11,627 nt of DNA from Roseburia sp. CAG:309 (GTDB taxonomy: Bacteria; Bacillota; Clostridia; Lachnospirales; Lachnospiraceae), in contig FR893933.1 of NCBI GenBank assembly GCA_000434115.1, positions 1,318 to 12,944 on the forward strand, in the 5' to 3' direction. The notes beneath the pieces were generated by a model. The model did not search any database, was not told where the DNA came from, and was given only the letters and a program-made list of their open reading frames with translations. A program made the translations under genes and the position numbers. Below are positions 1-6,194 of the stretch, in pieces (positions within the stretch are counted from its first letter, which is position 1; each line of letters begins with the position of its first letter).

Positions 1-532
1 TGGCGTCGGAACCTTTCTTAAAACGCTTTACCGTAGAATCCGTAAGGACAGAATCATCGGTTCCGGGAGTTACCATCAGGTCACCGGTCGTTCCTTCCTG
101 AACGGCGATCTTTTTGCCTTCCAGATCTTTCATGGCAGTTACCGGACTGTCTTTGGAAACGACGATACACTGTGTCGCTTCATAGTATCCATCGGAAAAA
201 TCGACGGATTGTTTTCGGTCTTCGGTAATTGTCATACCGGCAGCGACGGCATCAAGCCCGCCGGTTTTCAGAGAAGCGGTGAGAGATTTGAATTCCATAT
301 TGGTAAATTCAACGTCATATCCCATTTCTTCTCCGATGGCTTTCATGACTGCGACATCAAAGCCGGCAATCTCGCCATTTTCGTCAATGTACTCAAAGGG
401 AGGAAATTCTGCATTGGTTCCTACATGGATCACAGAATTCGCCGCCTTCTTTTCCTGTCCACATGCCGTAAAGACAAGCATACTGAGTACGAGAAAAAGA
501 CTGAGCAATCCTATTTTTCGTTTTTGTTTCAT
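1..532 (-). CDS. Amino-acid ABC transporter substrate-binding lipoprotein (partial, C-terminus outside window)
   Basis: Reading the minus strand from the ATG at 532 gives 177 uninterrupted codons that run off the left edge. The N-terminus (MKQKRKIGLLSLFLVLSMLV) is a lipoprotein signal peptide ending in FTAC, with the lipidated Cys at residue 24. The mature part has the pattern of family 3 solute-binding proteins (SBP_bac_3): NAEFPPFEY near residues 39-47, GFDVAVMKAIGEEMGY near 57-72, LKTGGLDAVAAGMTITEDR near 88-106 and VDFSDGYYEATQ near 110-121. It should be tethered outside the membrane and deliver a polar amino acid (Gln, Arg, Lys, Glu or Asp type) to an ABC permease; the ligand cannot be told from sequence. 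AAGGAG at 542-547, inside the last codons of pyrI, is its ribosome binding site, and its ATG is 3 bases past the pyrI stop, so translation is probably coupled. No permease or ATPase gene is visible; these may lie to the left. Confidence 0.9.
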   Translation of the reverse strand, partial: MKQKRKIGLLSLFLVLSMLVFTACGQEKKAANSVIHVGTNAEFPPFEYIDENGEIAGFDVAVMKAIGEEMGYDVEFTNMEFKSLTASLKTGGLDAVAAGMTITEDRKQSVDFSDGYYEATQCIVVSKDSPVTAMKDLEGKKIAVQEGTTGDLMVTPGTDDSVLTDSTVKRFKKGSDA

Positions 533-535
533 TTT

Positions 536-976
536 TTAAAACTCCTTTTCCTGGGCTGGTTTAAATTTCTGCTCACAATACAGACAACGGTAAATACGGT
601 GTTTCCGGTCTGTCAATTTAAAGCGGTGTGGAAGTTCCTGCTCGATGGAAGTAATACATCTCGGATTTTTGCATTTGATAATATTTGTAACCATCTCAGG
701 AAGCGTGAGAGTACGTTTCTGTACAATCTTATCATTTTCAATCATATTGATCGTGATATTGTCATCTAACACACCAAGGATATCAAGATCTACGCAGAGA
801 GGTCCTTCGATCTTAATGATATCTTTTTTTCCCATTTTATTGCTTTTTGCATTTTTGATAATGGCTACACTGCAGTCAAGTTTTTCCAGATTCAGGTAAT
901 GATAAATCTGCATCGCATGACCTGCCTTAATATGATCAATGACAACTCCCTGATTCAATCCACCAATATTTAACAT
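536..976 (-). CDS. pyrI: Aspartate carbamoyltransferase regulatory chain PyrI
   Basis: The 146-residue product is slightly shorter than E. coli PyrI (153) and covers both domains. The N-terminal nucleotide-binding domain has GVVIDHI (residues 10-16, matching the effector-site Asp-His of E. coli) and GKKDIIKIE (49-57), with KRTLTLPE at 87-94. The C-terminal zinc domain has four cysteines at 102, 107, 131 and 134 (CKNPRC and CLYC), the ligand set that structures the contact with PyrB. PyrI dimers join two PyrB trimers and carry the allosteric ATP/CTP response. It follows pyrB by an 18-base gap holding AGGAGA, and precedes the transporter gene by 3 bases, so the three genes form one operon. All expected key residues are present; nothing suggests inactivation. 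Confidence 0.97.
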   Translation of the reverse strand: MLNIGGLNQGVVIDHIKAGHAMQIYHYLNLEKLDCSVAIIKNAKSNKMGKKDIIKIEGPLCVDLDILGVLDDNITINMIENDKIVQKRTLTLPEMVTNIIKCKNPRCITSIEQELPHRFKLTDRKHRIYRCLYCEQKFKPAQEKEF

Positions 977-994
977 AATTACGTTCTCCTTTCT

Positions 995-1909
995 TTAGGC
1001 AAGCTCCAATAACCGAAGTATCAAAGCCATGCGGATGTAAACAGCAAATTTTGCCTGTTTGAAGTATACGGCGCGCGGATCGTCATCCACTTCCGTGGCA
1101 ATTTCATTGACACGTGGGAGAGGGTGAAGTACGAGCATATCTTCCGGTGCCATCGCCATTTTCGCCTTGTCGAGGATAAAACTGTCGCGCAGTCGGATAT
1201 AATCTTCTTCATTAAAGAAACGTTCTTTCTGTACACGGGTCATATACAGAATGTCGAGATCTCCGATGACCGAATCCAGATCGGAAACTTCCTGAAATGG
1301 AATATTGTTTTCTTCCAATGTTTCTTTTCTCAGATAATCCGGGATGCGAAGCTCCGGAGGAGAGATGAGGACAAATTCAATACCCGGATAACGTACCATC
1401 GCACCGATCAGGGAATGAACGGTTCGTCCAAATTTCAGGTCTCCGCAAAAACCAATTTTCAAATGGTCGAGACGACCCTTCAGATTTTTGATCGTAAGAA
1501 GATCGGCCAATGTCTGAGTCGGATGATTGTGTCCACCGTCCCCGGCATTGATTACCGGAATAGAAGAGTGCATGGACGCTACAAGCGGCGCACCTTCTTT
1601 GGGATGACGCATCGCACAGATGTCCGCATACGAAGAGATGACACGGATCGTATCGGATACGCTTTCGCCTTTGGAAGCTGAACTTGAATCAGCAGAAGAA
1701 AAACCAAGAACACTGCCACCCAGATTTAACATCGCCGCTTCAAAGCTAAGTCTGGTTCGTGTGCTTGGTTCATAAAAACAAGTTGCCAGTTTTTTTCCTT
1801 TACAGATTTCTGCATATTCTTCCGGATGTTTCATGATTTTCTGAGCCAGTGCGATCAGATCATCAAGTTCATCTACGGATAAATCCAATGCATTCATTAT
1901 GTGTCGCAT
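995..1909 (-). CDS. pyrB: Aspartate carbamoyltransferase catalytic chain PyrB
   Basis: The product (304 residues from the chosen start; E. coli PyrB has about 310) catalyses carbamoyl phosphate plus aspartate to N-carbamoyl aspartate, the committed step of UMP synthesis, in the cytosol. The carbamoyl-phosphate loop FYEPSTRTR lies at 45-53, the mobile-loop Ser76/Lys80 in SSSASKGES, Arg101 in AMRHP, and His129/Gln132 in HNHPTQ. TRVQKERF and HPLPR near the C-terminus complete the aspartate site. The start at 1909 (MRHIMNALDL) is preferred over upstream ATGs in the same frame because GGGAGG stands 5 bases before it and family members begin here; the extension to 1996 would lie upstream of the predicted transcription start. 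It heads the operon with pyrI. No PyrR-type attenuator is visible in the roughly 27-base leader. Confidence 0.97.
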   Translation of the reverse strand: MRHIMNALDLSVDELDDLIALAQKIMKHPEEYAEICKGKKLATCFYEPSTRTRLSFEAAMLNLGGSVLGFSSADSSSASKGESVSDTIRVISSYADICAMRHPKEGAPLVASMHSSIPVINAGDGGHNHPTQTLADLLTIKNLKGRLDHLKIGFCGDLKFGRTVHSLIGAMVRYPGIEFVLISPPELRIPDYLRKETLEENNIPFQEVSDLDSVIGDLDILYMTRVQKERFFNEEDYIRLRDSFILDKAKMAMAPEDMLVLHPLPRVNEIATEVDDDPRAVYFKQAKFAVYIRMALILRLLELA

Positions 1910-1943
1910 AAGTACCTCCCTTGTCGGTTGCATATTTTTATCC

Positions 1944-1972
1944 ATTGTACAACAATTTATAAGAAAAAACAA
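1944..1972 (-). promoter_or_regulatory. Predicted sigma-A promoter of pyrB-pyrI operon, with overlapping dyad
   Basis: On the minus strand TTGTTT (1972-1967) and TACAAT (1949-1944) are separated by 17 bases, giving a start near 1937 and a leader of about 27 nt before the pyrB ATG. A dyad ATTGT-N3-ACAAT (1944-1956) covers the -10 box and could be an operator; no known regulator is recognised in it. The leader is too short for a PyrR anti-antiterminator plus terminator. Confidence 0.6.
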
Positions 1973-1980
1973 TAATATAT

Positions 1981-2009
1981 TTGCAAAAATCTGCATTTAG
2001 AAGTATAAT
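1981..2009 (+). promoter_or_regulatory. Predicted sigma-A promoter of the aconitase-family gene
   Basis: TTGCAA (1981-1986) and a perfect TATAAT (2004-2009) are 17 bases apart, placing the transcript start near 2016 and leaving a leader of about 50 nt. The gene's ribosome binding site AAAGGAGAG is at 2051-2059. This promoter and the pyrB promoter point away from each other with 8 bp between their -35 boxes. Confidence 0.65.
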
Positions 2010-2066
2010 ACTAAATTGGGGTAATCATTTTGACACAAGCCCCCGTTTTGAAAGGAGAGAAACCAA

Positions 2067-4370
2067 ATGGTAAAATTACACGAACAGGGAGCTTACCTGG
2101 TAAATGGAACCGATCTGATTCCAGACAGCGCAGAAGCTCTTTCCGCAGTAAAAAGTAAGACAGGTGTGGATACAACACAGGCAGAAGCAGCCAAAGGGAC
2201 AATGGCATATCGGATCTTAAAAGCCCATAACACATCCGATAATATGGAACAGTTGAAAATTAAATTTGACAAATTAACATCCCACGATATTACTTTTGTA
2301 GGTATTTTGCAGACCGCCAGAGCATCGGGACTGGAAAAGTTCCCAGTGCCTTATGTATTGACAAACTGCCATAACAGTTTATGTGCAGTAGGGGGAACCA
2401 TCAATGAAGACGATCATGTATTTGGTCTTTCCTGTGCAAAGAAATACGGTGGAATCTATGTACCACCTCATCAGGCAGTCATTCACCAGTTTGCCCGCGA
2501 AATGCTTGCCGGCGGCGGTAAGAGGATTCTTGGCTCCGACAGCCATCTTGGCTCCGACAGCCATACCCGTTATGGTGCCCTTGGTACGATGGCAATGGGG
2601 GAAGGTGGTCCGGAGATCGTAAAACAGCTTTTGGAACAGACGTATGATATCCCTATGCCGGGTGTCGTAGCCATCCATCTTACCGGAAAACCGGAAAAGG
2701 GTGTCGGTCCTCAGGATATCGCACTGGCAATTATCGGTGCTGTATTTGAAAATGGTTATGTTAATAATAAAGTAATGGAATTTATCGGCGATGGAATTGA
2801 TAACCTGAGCGTGGATTACCGTATCGGCGTTGACGTTATGACGACAGAGACAACCTGTCTGTCTTCCATCTGGAGAACCGATGATAAAGTAAAAGAATTT
2901 TACGACATTCATGGCAGAAGCGAAGATTTCGCTGAGATCAAGCCGGAGCAGGTAGCTTACTATGACGGCGTGGTAGAAGTAGATCTTTCTACGATCAAAC
3001 CAATGATCGCGATGCCATTCCATCCAAGTAATGTATATTCCATCGAGGAATTGAACAACAACCTGGAAGATATTTTACGTGATGTAGAGAAAAAGGCACT
3101 TGTCAGCCTTGACAATAATAAAGACATTAACTTTACCTTGACAGACAAGATCCACAATGGAAAATTGTACGTAGAGCAGGGTGTTATCGCAGGATGCGCC
3201 GGCGGTGGATTTGAAAACATCTGCGACGCAGCGGATATTCTCCGCGGCAAATATATCGGTTCGGATGAGTTCTCACTGAGTGTATATCCGGCCAGCCAGC
3301 CGATCTTTATGGAATTGGTAAAAAATGGTGCTATTGCAGATCTTATGGAAACAGGTGCTACCGTACGTACCGCTTTCTGCGGACCATGTTTTGGTGCCGG
3401 CGATGTGCCTAGCAACAAAGGACTCAGCATCCGTCATTCGACACGTAACTTCCCGAACCGTGAAGGTTCTAAGGTTACGAACGGACAGATTGCTTCCGTT
3501 GCTCTTATGGATGCCCGTTCTATCGCAGCAACCGCCGCAAACAAAGGATATCTTACGGCAGCAACTGACGTGGATGTCAACTTTACAAAACCGAAATATT
3601 TCTTTGATAAAAAGATTTATGAAAATCGTGTATACAATGGTGTCGGAAAAGCCGATCCATCGGTTGAGATCAAATTTGGTCCAAACATCGTAGACTGGCC
3701 GGAAATGTTCCCGCTTACCGACAATGTGCTTTTGAAAACGGTTTCGATGATCCATGATCCGGTTACTACAACGGACGAATTGATCCCATCCGGAGAAACT
3801 TCTTCTTACCGTTCCAATCCGCTTGGACTTGCCGAATTTACTCTTTCCCGTAAAGATCCGGCATACGTTGGAAAAGCAAAAGAAGTACAGAAGGCTGAGA
3901 AAGCCCGCCTTGCCGGAGAAGACATCTACGCCGTAGATCCACAGCTCAAAGACGTATATGAGACAATTCAGAAATCCTTCGATGTAAAACCGGAAGAAAC
4001 GGAGATCGGAAGTGTCATCTTTGCCGTAAAACCGGGAGATGGTTCCGCTCGTGAGCAGGCAGCCAGCTGTCAGAGAGTTCTCGGCGGTATGGCAAATATC
4101 GCACGTGAATATGCGACAAAACGTTATCGTTCCAACTTGATCAACTGGGGAATGCTTCCGTTTATTTTTGATGGCGACCTTCCATTTGATAAAGATGACT
4201 ACATCCTTGTCAAAGACGTGAAAGATGCCATTGCCAATAAAAAAGACAGCGTAAAAGCTTACGTTGTAAACAAAGGCATGAAAGAGATGGAATTCAAACT
4301 TGGCAGATTGACAGATGACGAGAGAGAGATCATCTTGAAAGGCTGTCTGATCAACTATAATAAGAAATAG
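2067..4370 (+). CDS. acn: Aconitate hydratase / aconitase-family hydratase with duplicated active-site segment
   Basis: The 767-residue product has full-length aconitase architecture: N-terminal [4Fe-4S] domains followed by the C-terminal swivel domain. The iron-sulfur ligands are Cys377 (AGCAGGG) and Cys438/Cys441 (CGPC), spaced as in mitochondrial aconitase (358, 421, 424). The swivel domain has GDGSAREQA near 657-665 with the substrate-binding Ser660 and Arg662, then RSNLINWGMLPF. The expected role is citrate/isocitrate interconversion, supplying 2-oxoglutarate and glutamate, but this clostridial group resembles the YbhJ-type hydratases and the substrate is not proven. The oddity is at residues 155-166: LGSDSH occurs twice in a row before TRYGALG, where the family has it once, because of an 18-bp tandem duplication. 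This places six extra residues in the conserved Asp-Ser-His active-site loop, so activity may be lost or altered. AAAGGAGAG 8 bases upstream supports the ATG; a terminator follows. Confidence 0.93.
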   Translation: MVKLHEQGAYLVNGTDLIPDSAEALSAVKSKTGVDTTQAEAAKGTMAYRILKAHNTSDNMEQLKIKFDKLTSHDITFVGILQTARASGLEKFPVPYVLTNCHNSLCAVGGTINEDDHVFGLSCAKKYGGIYVPPHQAVIHQFAREMLAGGGKRILGSDSHLGSDSHTRYGALGTMAMGEGGPEIVKQLLEQTYDIPMPGVVAIHLTGKPEKGVGPQDIALAIIGAVFENGYVNNKVMEFIGDGIDNLSVDYRIGVDVMTTETTCLSSIWRTDDKVKEFYDIHGRSEDFAEIKPEQVAYYDGVVEVDLSTIKPMIAMPFHPSNVYSIEELNNNLEDILRDVEKKALVSLDNNKDINFTLTDKIHNGKLYVEQGVIAGCAGGGFENICDAADILRGKYIGSDEFSLSVYPASQPIFMELVKNGAIADLMETGATVRTAFCGPCFGAGDVPSNKGLSIRHSTRNFPNREGSKVTNGQIASVALMDARSIAATAANKGYLTAATDVDVNFTKPKYFFDKKIYENRVYNGVGKADPSVEIKFGPNIVDWPEMFPLTDNVLLKTVSMIHDPVTTTDELIPSGETSSYRSNPLGLAEFTLSRKDPAYVGKAKEVQKAEKARLAGEDIYAVDPQLKDVYETIQKSFDVKPEETEIGSVIFAVKPGDGSAREQAASCQRVLGGMANIAREYATKRYRSNLINWGMLPFIFDGDLPFDKDDYILVKDVKDAIANKKDSVKAYVVNKGMKEMEFKLGRLTDDEREIILKGCLINYNKK
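2529..2564 (+). repeat. Perfect 18-bp tandem duplication inside the aconitase-family gene
   Basis: CTTGGCTCCGACAGCCAT occurs at 2529-2546 and again, without a gap or mismatch, at 2547-2564. It is a multiple of three, so the frame is kept and residues Leu-Gly-Ser-Asp-Ser-His are doubled. The identity of the copies suggests a recent event, for example replication slippage; an assembly error must be excluded. Confidence 0.98.
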
Positions 4371-4397
4371 GATGAATTATAGCATATAATTACAGGA

Positions 4398-4435
4398 CGG
4401 CAAATCTAAAATCGGGCTTTAGGTTTGCCGTTTTT
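4398..4435 (+). terminator. Intrinsic terminator after the aconitase-family gene
   Basis: A 13-bp stem (CGGCAAATCTAAA at 4398-4410 with TTTAGGTTTGCCG at 4418-4430, one G-U pair) with a 7-nt loop is followed by TTTTT (4431-4435). It lies 27 bases after the stop codon and only 23 bases before the next start codon. Confidence 0.93.
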
Positions 4436-4458
4436 ATCCATAGTGAGGAGTAAATATT

Positions 4459-5964
4459 ATGAAAAAACTAACAACCATTTTCCCCCTATGCCTGTTAATG
4501 GCAGGCTTGATCTTGACGGGATGTGCAGATTCCACGCAAAATTCAAACCCAAAGTCTTCCGAAGAGACCACCACATCTGCGGTTACTGCTACAGCTGCAA
4601 CATCCGCAATTAGCACCACATCTTCGGCAATTCGTGAGTCATCCTCTGCAATGCAGCCGGTGGATCCGTTATCGATAGAAGGGCAGTTAAAAACCATCGC
4701 CGAAGCGAAAGATAAGATTGTGACCCGTGGGAAATATGATGCAAACCATCATTACGCCGTGACAGATCTGGATCAAAATGGTCGGCTGGAATTGATTATA
4801 GCAACTGAAATGAATGGAACGGGTCATATTACCCATAACTGGTACTACGAGATCAGCAAAGATGGTTCAAAATTGAAAAAATGCAAAGGAAAAGCCTTCG
4901 GAAAAGAAGGGCATGACATTTTAGATGCCATACACACGGTCTATATTGATCAACAAGAGCATAATTACTACTATAGAGTGTATGGCATAACCCATGTATC
5001 CGGCGGCGAAAATTATGAGTCACTCGGATTTCTGCAATTGAAAAATGGTACATTTACCGATAATTACCTTGCAGGAGGCTCTCATATTGTTTCTAAAAAA
5101 GGAAAAGGAAAATTAAAAAACAGTTACTACAAGCTAACCCAAAATGGTAATAAGAAAACCGCCAAAATAACGAAAAAGCAATACTCTGATATCGATTCTT
5201 TGATGAAAGAAAAATATGGAAAACTAAAAAAAGAATCCGTTGCGATTCAATGGTTTTCTTATCAACAGCCAATGTCTGAAGTCACAGAATCGCAGTTTCT
5301 GCATAAATTGCAAAAATCTCAGGAAAATTTTGCAATTGGCAAAAAAGTAAAACACTTTCAGGAATATAACGGGTATGATTTTCTGAAAAACCTGAAAAAT
5401 ATTGACTGGGAAGAACAACAGTATAGCATGCGTCCGGAAGACTTTACCATGCTTACCAAATATTTACCGATGTTGAAAAATGAGCAGAAAATTCACTTTC
5501 CGGATGGAACAGAACAGACTTTGGACGAATATCTGACAGGGAAGGAAGATATTTATCGTCAGGTCCAGTTGGTTGATCTGACTGGGGACGGAATCAAAGA
5601 ATTAATACTTTCTCTTGATGAATATGTTATTTTCTCCTATCAAAACGGGGAATATGCTGCATTTTTATCCAGTGAGGCGGCATTTGAACTTAAACCCGGT
5701 GGTGATTTTTGCTATGATATTGATAATGAAGCTGATGAGGTTTATACCGAATTTACCAGCAAATTACAGTACAAAGAGGGAAAACTGCAGGAAGTTATCG
5801 TTGCAAAAGGGGAACGTGACTATAAAAATGATACAGATACTTACCATATCAATGGTTTACTTGCCTCTGAAGATACCTACTGTGACTGGCAGGATGAGGA
5901 ACTGCATCCGGACAATGAGCCGTATGAGGTGTATAAGTATGTACTGGAGGAGAAAGAAGAGTAG
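4459..5964 (+). CDS. Lipoprotein of unknown function with two DxDxNG-like loops
   Basis: The 501-residue product begins MKKLTTIFPLCLLMAGLILT and has a classic lipobox LTGC with Cys22, so it should be lipid-anchored on the outer face of the membrane. Residues 24-66 are a Ser/Thr/Ala-rich, probably unstructured linker. The rest is hydrophilic and rich in Lys, Tyr and Asp. Two acidic loops, DLDQNGRLELI (103-113) and DLTGDGIKELI (373-383), resemble the calcium-loop or FG-GAP-like segments found in many Lachnospiraceae secreted proteins; they mark two similar half-domains with the surrounding beta-rich sequence. I do not recognise an enzymatic motif and assign no function. GAGGAG at 4444-4449 fits the ATG. 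No good promoter is visible between the preceding terminator and the start, so it may rely on weak sites in the end of the upstream gene or on readthrough. The stretch near 5085-5175 is notably A-rich. Confidence 0.85.
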   Translation: MKKLTTIFPLCLLMAGLILTGCADSTQNSNPKSSEETTTSAVTATAATSAISTTSSAIRESSSAMQPVDPLSIEGQLKTIAEAKDKIVTRGKYDANHHYAVTDLDQNGRLELIIATEMNGTGHITHNWYYEISKDGSKLKKCKGKAFGKEGHDILDAIHTVYIDQQEHNYYYRVYGITHVSGGENYESLGFLQLKNGTFTDNYLAGGSHIVSKKGKGKLKNSYYKLTQNGNKKTAKITKKQYSDIDSLMKEKYGKLKKESVAIQWFSYQQPMSEVTESQFLHKLQKSQENFAIGKKVKHFQEYNGYDFLKNLKNIDWEEQQYSMRPEDFTMLTKYLPMLKNEQKIHFPDGTEQTLDEYLTGKEDIYRQVQLVDLTGDGIKELILSLDEYVIFSYQNGEYAAFLSSEAAFELKPGGDFCYDIDNEADEVYTEFTSKLQYKEGKLQEVIVAKGERDYKNDTDTYHINGLLASEDTYCDWQDEELHPDNEPYEVYKYVLEEKEE

Positions 5965-6120
5965 GGGAGCTAAATTTTATTGGCGAAGTAGATACTTTTG
6001 TTTGTCACAGAAACTTTACATTTTGTTCGGTTGTTTGTTTGTGCAGACTAATATAATATCATAAAATATTCATCGCCACCTGTAAGGCGAATCATAAAAG
6101 CACAGGAACAAAATATTAGA
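5965..6120. other. AT-rich non-coding stretch downstream of the lipoprotein gene
   Basis: No reading frame with a plausible ribosome binding site is seen. It holds a possible weak plus-strand promoter (TTGTTT at 6031-6036 and TATAAT at 6052-6057, only 15 bases apart) and a small inverted repeat TCGCC/GGCGA near 6072-6089. A stronger hairpin follows at 6121-6145. Confidence 0.4.
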
Positions 6121-6145
6121 AAGATTCCTTTTTGAAAGGGATCTT
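6121..6145 (+). terminator. Hairpin abutting the left end of the insertion sequence, possible truncated terminator
   Basis: AAGATTCCTTT (6121-6131) pairs with AAAGGGATCTT (6135-6145), 11 pairs including one G-U, around a 3-nt loop. It lies 156 bases after the lipoprotein stop. A T-run would be expected next, but the insertion sequence begins at once, so this may be a terminator whose tail was replaced by the element. Confidence 0.45.
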
Positions 6146-6162
6146 CAGACTGTAGACAAAGT
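6144..6162 (+). repeat. Left terminal inverted repeat of the IS
   Basis: TTCAGACTGTAGACAAAGT is the exact reverse complement of 7477-7495. The match stops at both sides of these 19 bases. Confidence 0.95.
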
Positions 6163-6194
6163 GGTGCTAGGACTGTTGTCCTAGCACCACTTTT
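6158..6194. terminator. Bidirectional terminator-like hairpin at the transposase 3' end
   Basis: A perfect 16-bp stem (6158-6173 with 6178-6193) closes a 4-nt loop. The stem includes the last transposase codons and its stop (6167-6169). On the plus strand it ends in TTTT (6191-6194), on the minus strand in TTT followed by GTC, so it can serve both directions. Confidence 0.75.

Noticed and set aside
209..769. Plus-strand open frame across the binding protein and pyrI
   Set aside because: It lies opposite two clearly recognised genes, lacks a ribosome binding site and shows no family features.
1910..1996. N-terminal extension of PyrB from an upstream ATG at 1996
   Set aside because: It has no ribosome binding site, would add a hydrophobic stretch foreign to the family, and lies across the predicted promoter; the ATG at 1909 has GGGAGG and the usual family start.
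2030..2035. Perfect TTGACA upstream of the aconitase-family gene
   Set aside because: No -10 box exists at the right distance; the position falls on the ribosome binding site. TTGCAA/TATAAT further upstream fits better.
1910..2066. PyrR-binding attenuator or riboswitch in the pyrB/aconitase intergenic region
   Set aside because: Both leaders are short and hold no terminator stem with a T-run or recognisable aptamer motif.
2379..3023. Minus-strand open frame inside the aconitase-family gene
   Set aside because: It is antisense to a strongly conserved enzyme and has no ribosome binding site; it is a codon-bias shadow.
4385..4390. TATAAT before the lipoprotein gene as its promoter
   Set aside because: The -35 position reads AAGAAA, and a start here would run straight into the terminator stem at 4398-4430.
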